A stretch of DNA of 36,982 nucleotides from the NCBI GenBank assembly GCA_937910235.1, contig CALENB010000009.1:1-36982 (forward strand), in the 5' to 3' direction. Source of the stretch: an uncultured Myxococcales bacterium (GTDB taxonomy: Bacteria; Myxococcota_A; UBA9042). The notes beneath the pieces are model-generated. The model did not search any database. It saw only the letters and a list, made by a program, of their open reading frames with translations, and had not been told where the DNA came from. Positions 1 through 7,829 of this stretch are shown here, piece by piece. A program made the position numbers and the translations under genes. Numbering within the stretch: position 1 is the first letter of the stretch; each line of letters begins with the position of its first letter.

Positions 1-3000
1 GCCGCCGCTGAACGTCCCCATCGCCTTCAGCGGGATCGTCTGCTGCACCGTCAGCGCCTGGATCGGCGCGATCACCGTCACCTTCGTCAGCTTCGCGTCG
101 GTGACTTCGACCAGCGTCGTGCCGCTCTGGCCATTCCAGGTCGCCGTGATCGTGGTCTTCCCCTTCTTTAACGGCGTGACCCAGCCCTGGGTCGGCCCCA
201 CAGACGCGACGCCAGCCACGCTCGGATCGCTCGAGACCCAGCTCACCTGCGCGGTCAGATCTTGGGTCGTGAGGTCCGTGAACAGCGCCGTCGCGCGCAG
301 CGGCGTGATGAAGCCAATCGGCAGCAGCGGCAAAAACGGTGTGATCTGCAGCTCCTTCAGCGCGACCTGCTGCACCGTGATCGTCGTGGTGCCCGTCTTG
401 CCGCCCCACGTCGCAGAGATCGTCGCGGTTCCGGCGGCCAACGTCTGCACCAACCCCTTGTTCTGGTTGGCCTGCGGGTTGCCCTGCGCGCCGTTGAACA
501 CCGTCGCCACCTGCGGCGCGTCGCTGACCCAGGAGGCCGCCGCGGTAATCTGCTGGGTGGTGTTGTCGGTGAGGACCGCCACCGCCTGCAGCTTCACGTA
601 CGTCCCCGGCACCACCACGGGCTGCGACGGGCTGAGCTCGATGCTCTTCACCTCGGCTTGTTTGACCGTCAGCTTGGCCTGCACCGACTTTCCGCCCCAT
701 GTCGCCGTCACCGTCACGCTTCCCGGCTTCAGCGTTTGCGTCCAGCCAGCCGTACCGCCGCCGTTGAGGATGGACGCCACCGTCGGATCCGACGAGATGA
801 ACGTCGTCTGCCACGTCACGTTCTGCGTCGTGCCGTCGCTCATGATCGCGGACACATCGAACTTGACCGGCACCCCGACCGCCACGCTCGATTGCGCTGG
901 TTGGATCTGGAGCCCGGTCACCTCGGCCGCGGTCACCTCCAGCGCTGCGGTGCCGCTGTAGGCCGCCACGCTCGCCGTAATCGTCACGCTGCCCGCGGTC
1001 AGGCATTGCACGATGCCCTTCTGGCCGTTGCCGTTGAGCGCGGCTGCGATCTTGCCGTCGCTGGAGAGCCAAGTCGCCGCTTGTTGGATGTTCTGCGAGG
1101 TGCCATCCGAAAAAAGCAGGGTGGCTTGGAAGCTGCGCAGCTCGCCCTTGGTGCACGTGTGTTTGCCCGGAAACAGCGACACCTCGGTCGGTTTCGCTGA
1201 GGTCACCGTCAGGGTCGCCGTCGCCTTGAAGCCCTGAAACGTCGCGGTAAACGTCACCACGCCCGGCTGCTTGGTCTGCACGCGGCCCTTATCGGGTGGG
1301 CCGCCCGGGCCGCCGCCCTTGTTGCCGATCGTCGCGATGGACGTGTCGCCCGAGCTCCATTCGGCTTGAAACGTCACGTTCTGCGTCGAGTTGTCCGTGA
1401 AGACCGCGACGGCCTGGAACTGCATCGGCAGCCCGGACGCGACGGACCACACCGCCGGCGACACCTGCAAGCTGCTCACGGTCGGGGTTGTGACGGTGAG
1501 GACCGAGCTGGCCGACACGCCGCCAAACACAGCCGTGATCGTCGCCTTGCCTGCCGCATTGGCCTGCACGAGCGCGGCGTTGACCGTGCCCGCGCTGAGG
1601 CTCGCCACGGCCGGGTTCGACGTCGTCCAGGTCGCCTGTTGCGTGACGTTGACGCTCTTGCCGTTCGAGAACTCCGCCACCACCCAGAACTGCACAGCTT
1701 GCCCGGCCTTGCGCGTCGGATCGCTCGGTCCGATGGTGAGCTGCTTGAGGGAGGGGGCGATCAGCGTCACAGTCGCCGCGCCCTTGATGCCTCCGATCGT
1801 CGCTGTAACGCTGATTTTACCGGGCGCCAGCGCGCTCAGCTGGCCTTGGCTGCCGGCGAGGTTGCCGATGCTCGCGAGCTTGTCGTCGCTCACCGTCCAC
1901 ACCGCCGAGCCGCTGACGTCTTGGCTGGCGCCGTCGCTCCACGTGCCCTTCGCCGTGAACAGCTGTTGTGTGCCGACGGTGACTTGGGCCGGGGAGGGGC
2001 TCACGTCGATCTGGTTGAGCACCGACGCCAGGACGGTGACGTTGGCCTCCGCGGAGAGCGTGCCGATGCTCGCCTGGACCTTGGCGGTCCCGGTCTTGCT
2101 GCCTGTGACGAGTCCAGCCTGAGCGCCGTTGCTGACGGTGGCGACACCTGCGGGGCTGCTGGTCCAGGTCGCCTTGGTGGTGACGTCGAGGACCTGACCG
2201 TCGGTGTACGTGCCAAGGGCTTGTAGCTGCTGGGTCAAACCGAGCGGGACTGTCACGTTGCTGGGTTTGATGGTGATTTTGGTGAGCGTCGCCGCGCTGA
2301 CGGTGAGGGTGGCCGCGCCGCTGACGCCCTTGAAGGTCGCCGTCACCGTGGCGACGCCCGCGGCGAGCGCTGTGACGACGCCGGCGCTGGTGGGTAGGTT
2401 GCTCACGCTCGCCACGCCGGCTGCCTTGGGGTCCACGCTCCACGTCGCTGAGGTGTTGAGGTTCTGCGTGCTGCCATCGCTGAACGTGCCGGTCGCGTTC
2501 AGCTGCACCGTCGTGCCGGCGGCGAGGGTGGCCGCCGCTGGCGTGACGTCGATGCTGGTCAGCGTGACGGTGTTGGCGATGACGGTGACGGGCCGGCTCG
2601 CGAGCAGGCCCGCAAACGCCCCGGAGATCACAGCCACGCCGCCAGACAAACCCGCCACAACCCCGGACGCATCGACCTTGGCGGCGGTCGGCGCGCTGCT
2701 CGCCCACGTCGCCACGCCCGTCACCTCAGCGGCGGTGCCATCATCGTAGATCGCGGTCAGGTGCATCTGCACCGTGCCACCGACCGCGATGGTCGCGTTG
2801 GCCGGGGTCAGCGACAGCCCTTTGACCTTGGCGGCCTTGACGGTGAGCGTCGCAGTGGCCTCCTGGCCGCCCAGCTTGGCGCGAACCGTCGTGGTGCCCG
2901 CTTGTTTGGCCGTGACCGTGCCGGCGCCGGTGAGGCTGATGATGGTGGTGTCGTCCACGGACCAGACCGCGCTCGCTGTGACGTCATCGTTGCTGCCGCC

Positions 3001-3684
3001 CTCCAGCGCCGCGATCGCTTGGAAGCTCTGCGACGCACCGACGCCGATCTCGGCCTGCGCGGGCGTGAGGCTCAGGCTGAGCACGGCGAGGGGCGACACC
3101 GTGAGCTGTGCTGTGGCTGTGATGACGCCCAGCGCGCCATTGTCCAGCGTCGCGGTGACGATCGCTGACCCCGCCGCGAGGGCGACCGCCACGCCCGACG
3201 CGTTGACCTGGACGACGGTCGGCGCGTTGCTCGCCCACGTGACCTCGGTAGAGACCGCGACGCTGCTGCCGTCGTCGAGCTTCGCCGTCGCTGAGAGGGC
3301 GACCTGGCTGCCGATGCTGAGCGTCGCGGACGCCGGGGCGAGCGTCAGCGCGACGACCGCGCCAAGGGTGTCGCCCGCGTCAGGGCTGGTGTCTTGTTGC
3401 CAGACCCACGTGTCGTCGCCGTTGCCAAGGTCGTCGCCGGTGCCAGCGTCGCTCGTCGTCGCGTCGTCGCCCGACCCGTCTGCAGCCGCGTCGTGGGCGC
3501 CCGCGCCGTCGGCGGTGGTCACCCCGTCCGCCACAATCCCGTCCCCGCCGCCGACGTCGGTAAGCGCGGCGCCCGCTGGACCGTCGACAGCTTTGTCGTC
3601 GGAGCTACAGGCGCTGAGCGCAACCATCAGCCCGACACCGATGGCGTGTGTGATGTGGCTTCTGCGTGGGGATAACGTGTGCAT
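1..3684 (-). CDS. Giant lipoprotein of tandem bacterial Ig-like (Big_2-type) domains, 3' end outside window
   Basis: The minus-strand frame is open from an ATG at 3684 to the left edge (1228 codons, no stop seen), so the C-terminus is missing. The start is preceded by AGGAG six bases upstream. Residues 1-26 form a lipoprotein signal: Arg-containing n-region, hydrophobic core and lipobox LSAC with Cys26. A low-complexity Gly/Ala/Asp/Thr linker follows to about residue 105. After that I count 12 complete Ig-like repeats of roughly 85-95 residues and the start of a thirteenth. Each has the pattern 'L..I.v.P....v..G....f.A...f.DGs.q.vT....W.ss...va.v...G.v.....G...vtAt..G......TVt', which is the Big_2/invasin-type fold. 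The likely role is a surface-exposed stalk or adhesin. It is divergent from the kinase at 3889. The ninth repeat is unusual in carrying two cysteines. Family assignment is firm; function is inference. Confidence 0.9.
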   Translation of the reverse strand, partial: MHTLSPRRSHITHAIGVGLMVALSACSSDDKAVDGPAGAALTDVGGGDGIVADGVTTADGAGAHDAAADGSGDDATTSDAGTGDDLGNGDDTWVWQQDTSPDAGDTLGAVVALTLAPASATLSIGSQVALSATAKLDDGSSVAVSTEVTWASNAPTVVQVNASGVAVALAAGSAIVTATLDNGALGVITATAQLTVSPLAVLSLSLTPAQAEIGVGASQSFQAIAALEGGSNDDVTASAVWSVDDTTIISLTGAGTVTAKQAGTTTVRAKLGGQEATATLTVKAAKVKGLSLTPANATIAVGGTVQMHLTAIYDDGTAAEVTGVATWASSAPTAAKVDASGVVAGLSGGVAVISGAFAGLLASRPVTVIANTVTLTSIDVTPAAATLAAGTTVQLNATGTFSDGSTQNLNTSATWSVDPKAAGVASVSNLPTSAGVVTALAAGVATVTATFKGVSGAATLTVSAATLTKITIKPSNVTVPLGLTQQLQALGTYTDGQVLDVTTKATWTSSPAGVATVSNGAQAGLVTGSKTGTAKVQASIGTLSAEANVTVLASVLNQIDVSPSPAQVTVGTQQLFTAKGTWSDGASQDVSGSAVWTVSDDKLASIGNLAGSQGQLSALAPGKISVTATIGGIKGAATVTLIAPSLKQLTIGPSDPTRKAGQAVQFWVVAEFSNGKSVNVTQQATWTTSNPAVASLSAGTVNAALVQANAAGKATITAVFGGVSASSVLTVTTPTVSSLQVSPAVWSVASGLPMQFQAVAVFTDNSTQNVTFQAEWSSGDTSIATIGNKGGGPGGPPDKGRVQTKQPGVVTFTATFQGFKATATLTVTSAKPTEVSLFPGKHTCTKGELRSFQATLLFSDGTSQNIQQAATWLSSDGKIAAALNGNGQKGIVQCLTAGSVTITASVAAYSGTAALEVTAAEVTGLQIQPAQSSVAVGVPVKFDVSAIMSDGTTQNVTWQTTFISSDPTVASILNGGGTAGWTQTLKPGSVTVTATWGGKSVQAKLTVKQAEVKSIELSPSQPVVVPGTYVKLQAVAVLTDNTTQQITAAASWVSDAPQVATVFNGAQGNPQANQNKGLVQTLAAGTATISATWGGKTGTTTITVQQVALKELQITPFLPLLPIGFITPLRATALFTDLTTQDLTAQVSWVSSDPSVAGVASVGPTQGWVTPLKKGKTTITATWNGQSGTTLVEVTDAKLTKVTVIAPIQALTVQQTIPLKAMGTFSGG

Positions 3685-3685
3685 T

Positions 3686-3714
3686 TTGGCTCCTTTTCTC
3701 AGCCAGCTTAGGAT
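3686..3714 (+). promoter_or_regulatory. Candidate promoter for the Ser/Thr kinase gene
   Basis: TTGGCT (3686-3691) and TAGGAT (3709-3714) are separated by 17 bases and read rightward toward the kinase, giving about 4/6 matches to each sigma-70 box. It lies beside the translation start of the divergent lipoprotein, so the two genes would share a crowded control region (3685-3888). This is pattern matching only; promoters in GC-rich bacteria are poorly predicted this way. Confidence 0.25.
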
Positions 3715-3877
3715 GCTGAATGCCGCCGGCCGCCGAAACGCAAAAACAGCAGTTGCCATATTTGCACACGAAGCGGGCCATGGGCCCCGTAATCCCGAGT
3801 CTCGCGCACTTGCGGAGGTGCTTTGGCCTCGGAACTATTGAATCAGACGCCTGCGCAGGCTATGCATGGCGACGCAC

Positions 3878-3883
3878 AGGAGG
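3878..3883 (+). promoter_or_regulatory. Ribosome binding site that decides the kinase start
   Basis: A perfect AGGAGG lies five bases before the ATG at 3889. An in-frame TTG at 3823 would add 22 residues, but its GGAGG sits only four bases away and TTG is a weak start. The kinase fold begins well after either codon, so 3889 is preferred. Confidence 0.7.
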
Positions 3884-3888
3884 CGCCC

Positions 3889-5793
3889 ATGGCACCAGTA
3901 GAGAACGGCAACGGCGACAAGCTCGGCGACGATCTAGTTGGTCAGACCCTGGACAGGCGGTATCTCGTCGAGAAGGTCATCGGCCTCGGCGGATTCGGCA
4001 CGGTCTACAGCGCTACCCACGCCCATACACGCGACAAACTCGCCATCAAAGTCCTGCGCGCCAACGTCGCTGAGGATCCGACCGTCGTGCAACGGTTTCG
4101 GCGCGAGGCGACCCTCACGAGTCAGCTGAAGCATCCCAACACCGTGTCCGTCATCGATTTCGGTGAGATGGACGACGGCCGCCTCTACCTCGTGATGCCT
4201 TTTCTGGAAGGTCGCACGCTGACGGACTTGCTGCGCGACGAGGCGCCCGTCGATGCCCACCGGTTGGTGCGAATCGCGGTGCAGGTGCTCAAGAGTCTGG
4301 ACGAAGCGCACAGTAAGGGGCTGGTGCACAGGGACCTCAAACCGGACAACATCTTTTTGCAGGACTTGCACGGAGAGGCTGATTTTGTGCGGGTTCTGGA
4401 CTTCGGAATCGCTCGTTCGCTCGACAGCAATGAGCAGGAGCTGACACGCACCGGCACCGTCATGGGCACGCCGAAGTACATGTCGCCCGAGCAGGCGACC
4501 GGTAAAAAAGCAGACGCGCGCGCGGACCTCTATGCGCTGGGGGTCATCTTGTTCGAGGCGTTGTCGGGGGTCACGCCGCTGATGGGGGATACGCCGCTCG
4601 CGACCATTTTCCGTCGCGCCACAGAGGACGCGCCGTCCGTCAGCGAGATGCTCATGCTGCCCACGCCCCAGGGGTTGTGCGAGGCGGTGCTCACGGCAAT
4701 GGCGCGGGACCCAGCGCGGCGGTTTGCTACGGCCGCGGCGATGACGGCAGCGCTGGAGGCGGGGGTTCGGACCGACGTGCGGCTGCCAGCCCGCGCCACA
4801 GCGCCCGGAGCGCCGCAGCCGTTGACATCGACGGTGCAGTATCGCGGTGTCGATGAAGACACGATGGCGGTCGATCTCAGCGCCGCTGCCGCACCGCCGC
4901 CACCGCCGCCGGCGACCACTCCGCCACGGTCGTCGCCGCTGCGCGCGGCTCGTCCACAGGAGACCCGCGTGGGCAACGCGCCCGGCGCGCCATCGCCGCC
5001 ACGGATGGCGCCGCCACCGGGCCCGCCTACCGCGTCCAGGGCTGTCGCGGCGCCGGTCCCCTCCCCCGCCGCTCCAGTCCGCCCAGGTCCAGCCCCCGCC
5101 GCCCCCCCGCCACCACCTGTGGCCGCGCCGCGTGCGCAACCCGCTGCACCAGCGTCGGCCAGGGCCAGCGGCGCTGTCGGTCAGCCTGTGGCCAAGACGA
5201 GCAGCCTGCCGGTGGTCTTCGCGGTGCTCGCCGTTGTGATCCTCGGCGGCGTCGGGGCGTGGCTTGCGCTTCGTGATTCGTCCGGGTCCGCCGCTGCGGG
5301 CGCGTCGACGCGGGCGGCGGGCGACAGCCCGGCTGCGAGCGACATGGCGGCCGCTGAGAAGGCGGCCGTGGAGAAGGCTGCTGCGGACAAGGCTGCTGCG
5401 GACAAGGCTGCTGCGGCGACGGTCGCCACAGAGAAGCTGGCGGCCGAGCGGGCCAGCGCTGAGAAGGCGGCGGTCGACAAGGCGGCAGTCGAGGCGGCCG
5501 CTGCGGAGAAGGCCGCTGGCGAGAAGCCGGCGGCCGACGATCCCACTGCAGGCGGCGGTGGCGACACGCCCGCGGGCGACGAAGTCGGGGCGAAGGATGA
5601 TCCGGTCCACGTCGGCGAGGGTGGTGAGGCGGCCGCCGATGCAGTCAAACGTGAGGACACGAAACCGGCGGCGGCGGCAGGTGACGACACGAAGCCGGCG
5701 CTCGCGACGCGCGCGCCGCCTGCGAAGAAGCGGCCTCGCAAGCGCCGGCCTGCCTATCGACCAGGCGGCGGTGTCGCGCGCCCGGGGCGCTAG
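3889..5793 (+). CDS. Transmembrane Ser/Thr protein kinase (PknB-like catalytic domain)
   Basis: The protein has 634 residues from the ATG with the perfect ribosome site. The kinase domain spans about residues 25-290. It has the glycine loop GLGGFGTVYS (32-41), the ATP lysine in AIKVL (54), the catalytic loop HRDLKPDN (147-154), DFG (171-173) and GTPKYMSPEQ (193-202). All key residues are present, so it should be active. A Pro/Ala-rich linker (about 330-430) leads to one membrane helix (about 440-461). The extracytoplasmic part has no PASTA repeats; it is an Ala/Lys/Glu-rich, TolA-like helical stretch (about 486-545) and ends in a basic KKRPRKRR tail. Such kinases are abundant in myxobacteria and phosphorylate cytoplasmic partners. 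The substrate is unknown. It is divergent from the Ig-repeat lipoprotein and convergent with the M15 peptidase gene. Confidence 0.93.
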   Translation: MAPVENGNGDKLGDDLVGQTLDRRYLVEKVIGLGGFGTVYSATHAHTRDKLAIKVLRANVAEDPTVVQRFRREATLTSQLKHPNTVSVIDFGEMDDGRLYLVMPFLEGRTLTDLLRDEAPVDAHRLVRIAVQVLKSLDEAHSKGLVHRDLKPDNIFLQDLHGEADFVRVLDFGIARSLDSNEQELTRTGTVMGTPKYMSPEQATGKKADARADLYALGVILFEALSGVTPLMGDTPLATIFRRATEDAPSVSEMLMLPTPQGLCEAVLTAMARDPARRFATAAAMTAALEAGVRTDVRLPARATAPGAPQPLTSTVQYRGVDEDTMAVDLSAAAAPPPPPPATTPPRSSPLRAARPQETRVGNAPGAPSPPRMAPPPGPPTASRAVAAPVPSPAAPVRPGPAPAAPPPPPVAAPRAQPAAPASARASGAVGQPVAKTSSLPVVFAVLAVVILGGVGAWLALRDSSGSAAAGASTRAAGDSPAASDMAAAEKAAVEKAAADKAAADKAAAATVATEKLAAERASAEKAAVDKAAVEAAAAEKAAGEKPAADDPTAGGGGDTPAGDEVGAKDDPVHVGEGGEAAADAVKREDTKPAAAAGDDTKPALATRAPPAKKRPRKRRPAYRPGGGVARPGR

Positions 5794-5797
5794 CTCA

Positions 5798-5828
5798 CTG
5801 CAGCGCGAGAAAGCTGCAGCGCGAGAAA
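5798..5828. repeat. 15-bp direct repeat after the kinase stop
   Basis: CTGCAGCGCGAGAAA occurs twice (5798-5812 and 5814-5828), spaced one base apart, in the 60-bp gap between two convergent genes. There is no associated terminator with a T-run. It may be a simple duplication. Confidence 0.8.
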
Positions 5829-5853
5829 TCCGCAATGGTGGATAGCCGAAGGG

Positions 5854-6651
5854 CTAGCGACCGGTCTTGGAGACGTGCTGAAAGTCCTGCAACGTCCGCC
5901 AAGCCCCGCCCCAGCCCCACCCCATGCGCTGCCAAACCCCGACCCCGGCGCCGCCGGCGACGAGCATGCCCGGTCGCACGTGCTTGCGTTGCACCCAGGC
6001 CTTGCCGGCGGCCGGCAGCACCAGTTGACCCTTCACGTAGGGGTTGCGTAGCGGGTTGATGTCGACCGCGGTGCCGAACGCGTGCTCGGACCAGCGGCCA
6101 CCGCCCGTCATCTTGCGGCAGTTGAACGCCGAGGTGTTGTCGGCAGCCATCGAGCGGACATCGCTCGCGCCAAAGAGGTGTACGGGCGCCATGACTGTGA
6201 TGGGAAAACGCACGTGAAAATAGTGTTTGAACGCGGCCAGCACAGTGGGGGCGACGGAGGCGGCGACGATGAGATGGCCGACCGAGCGTGTGCCGTCCGG
6301 GCGCCAGTGGTCGAGCGTCAACACGCGCAGCTGGTCGAGGGGGACTGGACACCCGGGATGCCACGAGATGCCCCGCATGGCGCGGCGCAGTTTGGCGTCC
6401 AGAGGGGCGATTAGGCCCTGAAACTTGGGCTGATAGCGCGTCAACGAGCGGCCGCCCTCTCCGACGCCGATGACGACGGCCTCGCACGCTGGATCTGCGG
6501 CGATGCACAACGAGACCCCTGGGTAGGGCAGGGTGCCCGCGCTGTTGGTTGGCGCGTTGGCGAAGCCAGCGGTCGCGACGGTCAACGTCCAAACCACGGC
6601 CACGACACGCGCTGTATGGCGACCGCCTCGAATCGGTGGGTTGTGCTGCAT
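5854..6651 (-). CDS. Secreted M15-family peptidase (D-Ala-D-Ala carboxypeptidase/VanY-like)
   Basis: The protein has 265 residues. The N-terminus is a Sec signal peptide: Arg-rich start, hydrophobic core around residues 15-30 and an AxA-type site near GFANA. The C-terminal half carries the M15 zinc signature SEHAFGTAVDIN with H190 and D197. A later H259 in DFQHVS, following GWGWGGAW, is the expected third zinc ligand. The preceding SAFNCR...GGGRWSEH stretch is typical of M15C enzymes that cut peptidoglycan stem peptides. The likely site of action is the periplasm or outside the cell, in wall remodelling, self-lysis or prey lysis. ATG 6651 lies four bases after the patatin stop with no strong ribosome site, suggesting translational coupling. 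It is the last gene of the long minus-strand run. Confidence 0.88.
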   Translation of the reverse strand: MQHNPPIRGGRHTARVVAVVWTLTVATAGFANAPTNSAGTLPYPGVSLCIAADPACEAVVIGVGEGGRSLTRYQPKFQGLIAPLDAKLRRAMRGISWHPGCPVPLDQLRVLTLDHWRPDGTRSVGHLIVAASVAPTVLAAFKHYFHVRFPITVMAPVHLFGASDVRSMAADNTSAFNCRKMTGGGRWSEHAFGTAVDINPLRNPYVKGQLVLPAAGKAWVQRKHVRPGMLVAGGAGVGVWQRMGWGWGGAWRTLQDFQHVSKTGR

Positions 6652-6655
6652 GGGG

Positions 6656-7810
6656 CTAGTTCTCAGTCCCGGTTGACTGGCTGGTCTGCGGTCGATTCGC
6701 GCGGGCGCGGGTCGTCGTGGGGGCGGCGTCTTCCCAATGATCCTTGATCCACGTCGTGGTGGCGTGGAAGTCGGGGCGGAAGGCGATGCCCTCCCGCCCC
6801 GCGGCCCACTGGTCGGCCTGCCTGTCGGCAGCGGTGAAGATTCGACCGGATTGGCCGTCCAGCAGCCGCAGCAGCTCATCACCCGTGCCAAGGGCGCCTG
6901 GAAGCGCCAGGCGCAGAAACCGCTCCTGGAGGAACTGGTGGGTTTGAAAAGCGACGCCGCGGCCACCCGCGCTGATAACGGTCTCAAGCAACAACATCGG
7001 GCTGCGCGGTGAGAACAGCCACGCTATCCAGCCCCAGCTGACGTTGTCGCGGTTGAAGAACTGGTTGTTGGCGTCCGAGCCGCCTGTTGAGGCCTGGTCG
7101 GCGCCGCACGACAACAGGACCACGTCCTCGGGGCCATCGACGTCTCGGAGTTTTCGGTGCCGCAGCAGCTGGGAGAGGCCACACATCGACGGGTTGTTGG
7201 CGAAGAGGCCACCGTCCACATGGCCATCGCGCACCGGCATCAGGATGGGCACTGAGCCGCTGCGCAGGGCGATCTCCGCGGCGCCAAAGTCGAGGTTACG
7301 CAGGTCCTCGGTGTCGCCCATCCACGCCTGCGGTTTGTGGCCGGGTCGCTCGCGTCCGAGGTTGTGATAGATGTGCGCGCCCGGCTTGTTGGCACCGGTC
7401 CGCACTCGAAACGTGACGAGCGCGACGTCACGGTTGAGCTCGCCGAGCTTGATCGGCTCACCGCTGGGGCCGACGCCGCAGGCCTGCGTCAGCTCCGCCA
7501 GCACCCGGTCATTCTCGATGGCGGATCGCATGCCCGACACGAGGCGAGCGACCCCGACGAGGCCGGGTCTGATCGCGCCAACCACGCGCTCATTGAACGC
7601 GATCACCGCGTCCAGCGCCGCCAGCGCCGGCATGTCTTTGGGGCGACTTGCGAGGAAGACGGCCGCCCATGCGCCGTCAGAGGTGCCGGCGAACATGTCC
7701 ACGGAGTCGAGGAATCCGGGCCGCGCGCGCTCGATGTGTCGCAACATGCGGAGGTAGCTGGGCGCAGCGGGGCCGCCGTCGAGCGAGAGAATACGATACG
7801 TGCGGGACAT
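6656..7810 (-). CDS. Patatin-like phospholipase/acyl hydrolase
   Basis: The protein has 384 residues. ATG 7810 is preceded by GAGGA at good spacing; an in-frame extension to 7903 runs back into the cyclase gene and is not favoured. Patatin hallmarks are present: SLDGG (residues 9-13), nucleophile elbow GTSDG with S44, and the catalytic Asp in DGG (D199) followed by LFANNP. The oxyanion-loop consensus DGGGxRG is changed to DGGPAAP, so the loop is non-standard although the Ser/Asp dyad is kept. No signal peptide or membrane segment is visible, so it is probably a cytoplasmic lipid or acyl-ester hydrolase. The C-terminus is Thr/Arg/Ala-rich and probably disordered. It starts 19 bases after the cyclase stop and ends four bases before the M15 gene. 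The substrate is unknown. Confidence 0.88.
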   Translation of the reverse strand: MSRTYRILSLDGGPAAPSYLRMLRHIERARPGFLDSVDMFAGTSDGAWAAVFLASRPKDMPALAALDAVIAFNERVVGAIRPGLVGVARLVSGMRSAIENDRVLAELTQACGVGPSGEPIKLGELNRDVALVTFRVRTGANKPGAHIYHNLGRERPGHKPQAWMGDTEDLRNLDFGAAEIALRSGSVPILMPVRDGHVDGGLFANNPSMCGLSQLLRHRKLRDVDGPEDVVLLSCGADQASTGGSDANNQFFNRDNVSWGWIAWLFSPRSPMLLLETVISAGGRGVAFQTHQFLQERFLRLALPGALGTGDELLRLLDGQSGRIFTAADRQADQWAAGREGIAFRPDFHATTTWIKDHWEDAAPTTTRARANRPQTSQSTGTEN

Positions 7811-7829
7811 GGGCGATCCTCTGGTCAGC

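Noticed and set aside
101-3841. Several plus-strand frames across the Ig-repeat gene
   Set aside because: The minus strand encodes a lipoprotein signal and 12 clear Ig-like repeats; the plus frames show no recognisable domain.
3934-5835. 633-codon minus-strand frame opposite the Ser/Thr kinase
   Set aside because: The plus strand encodes an intact kinase with all motifs; the reverse frame is Arg-rich and featureless, typical of GC-rich shadows.
5843-5856. Short hairpin TAGCC/GGCTA between convergent genes as a terminator
   Set aside because: The stem is five base pairs, overlaps the M15 stop codon, and has no T-run on either side.
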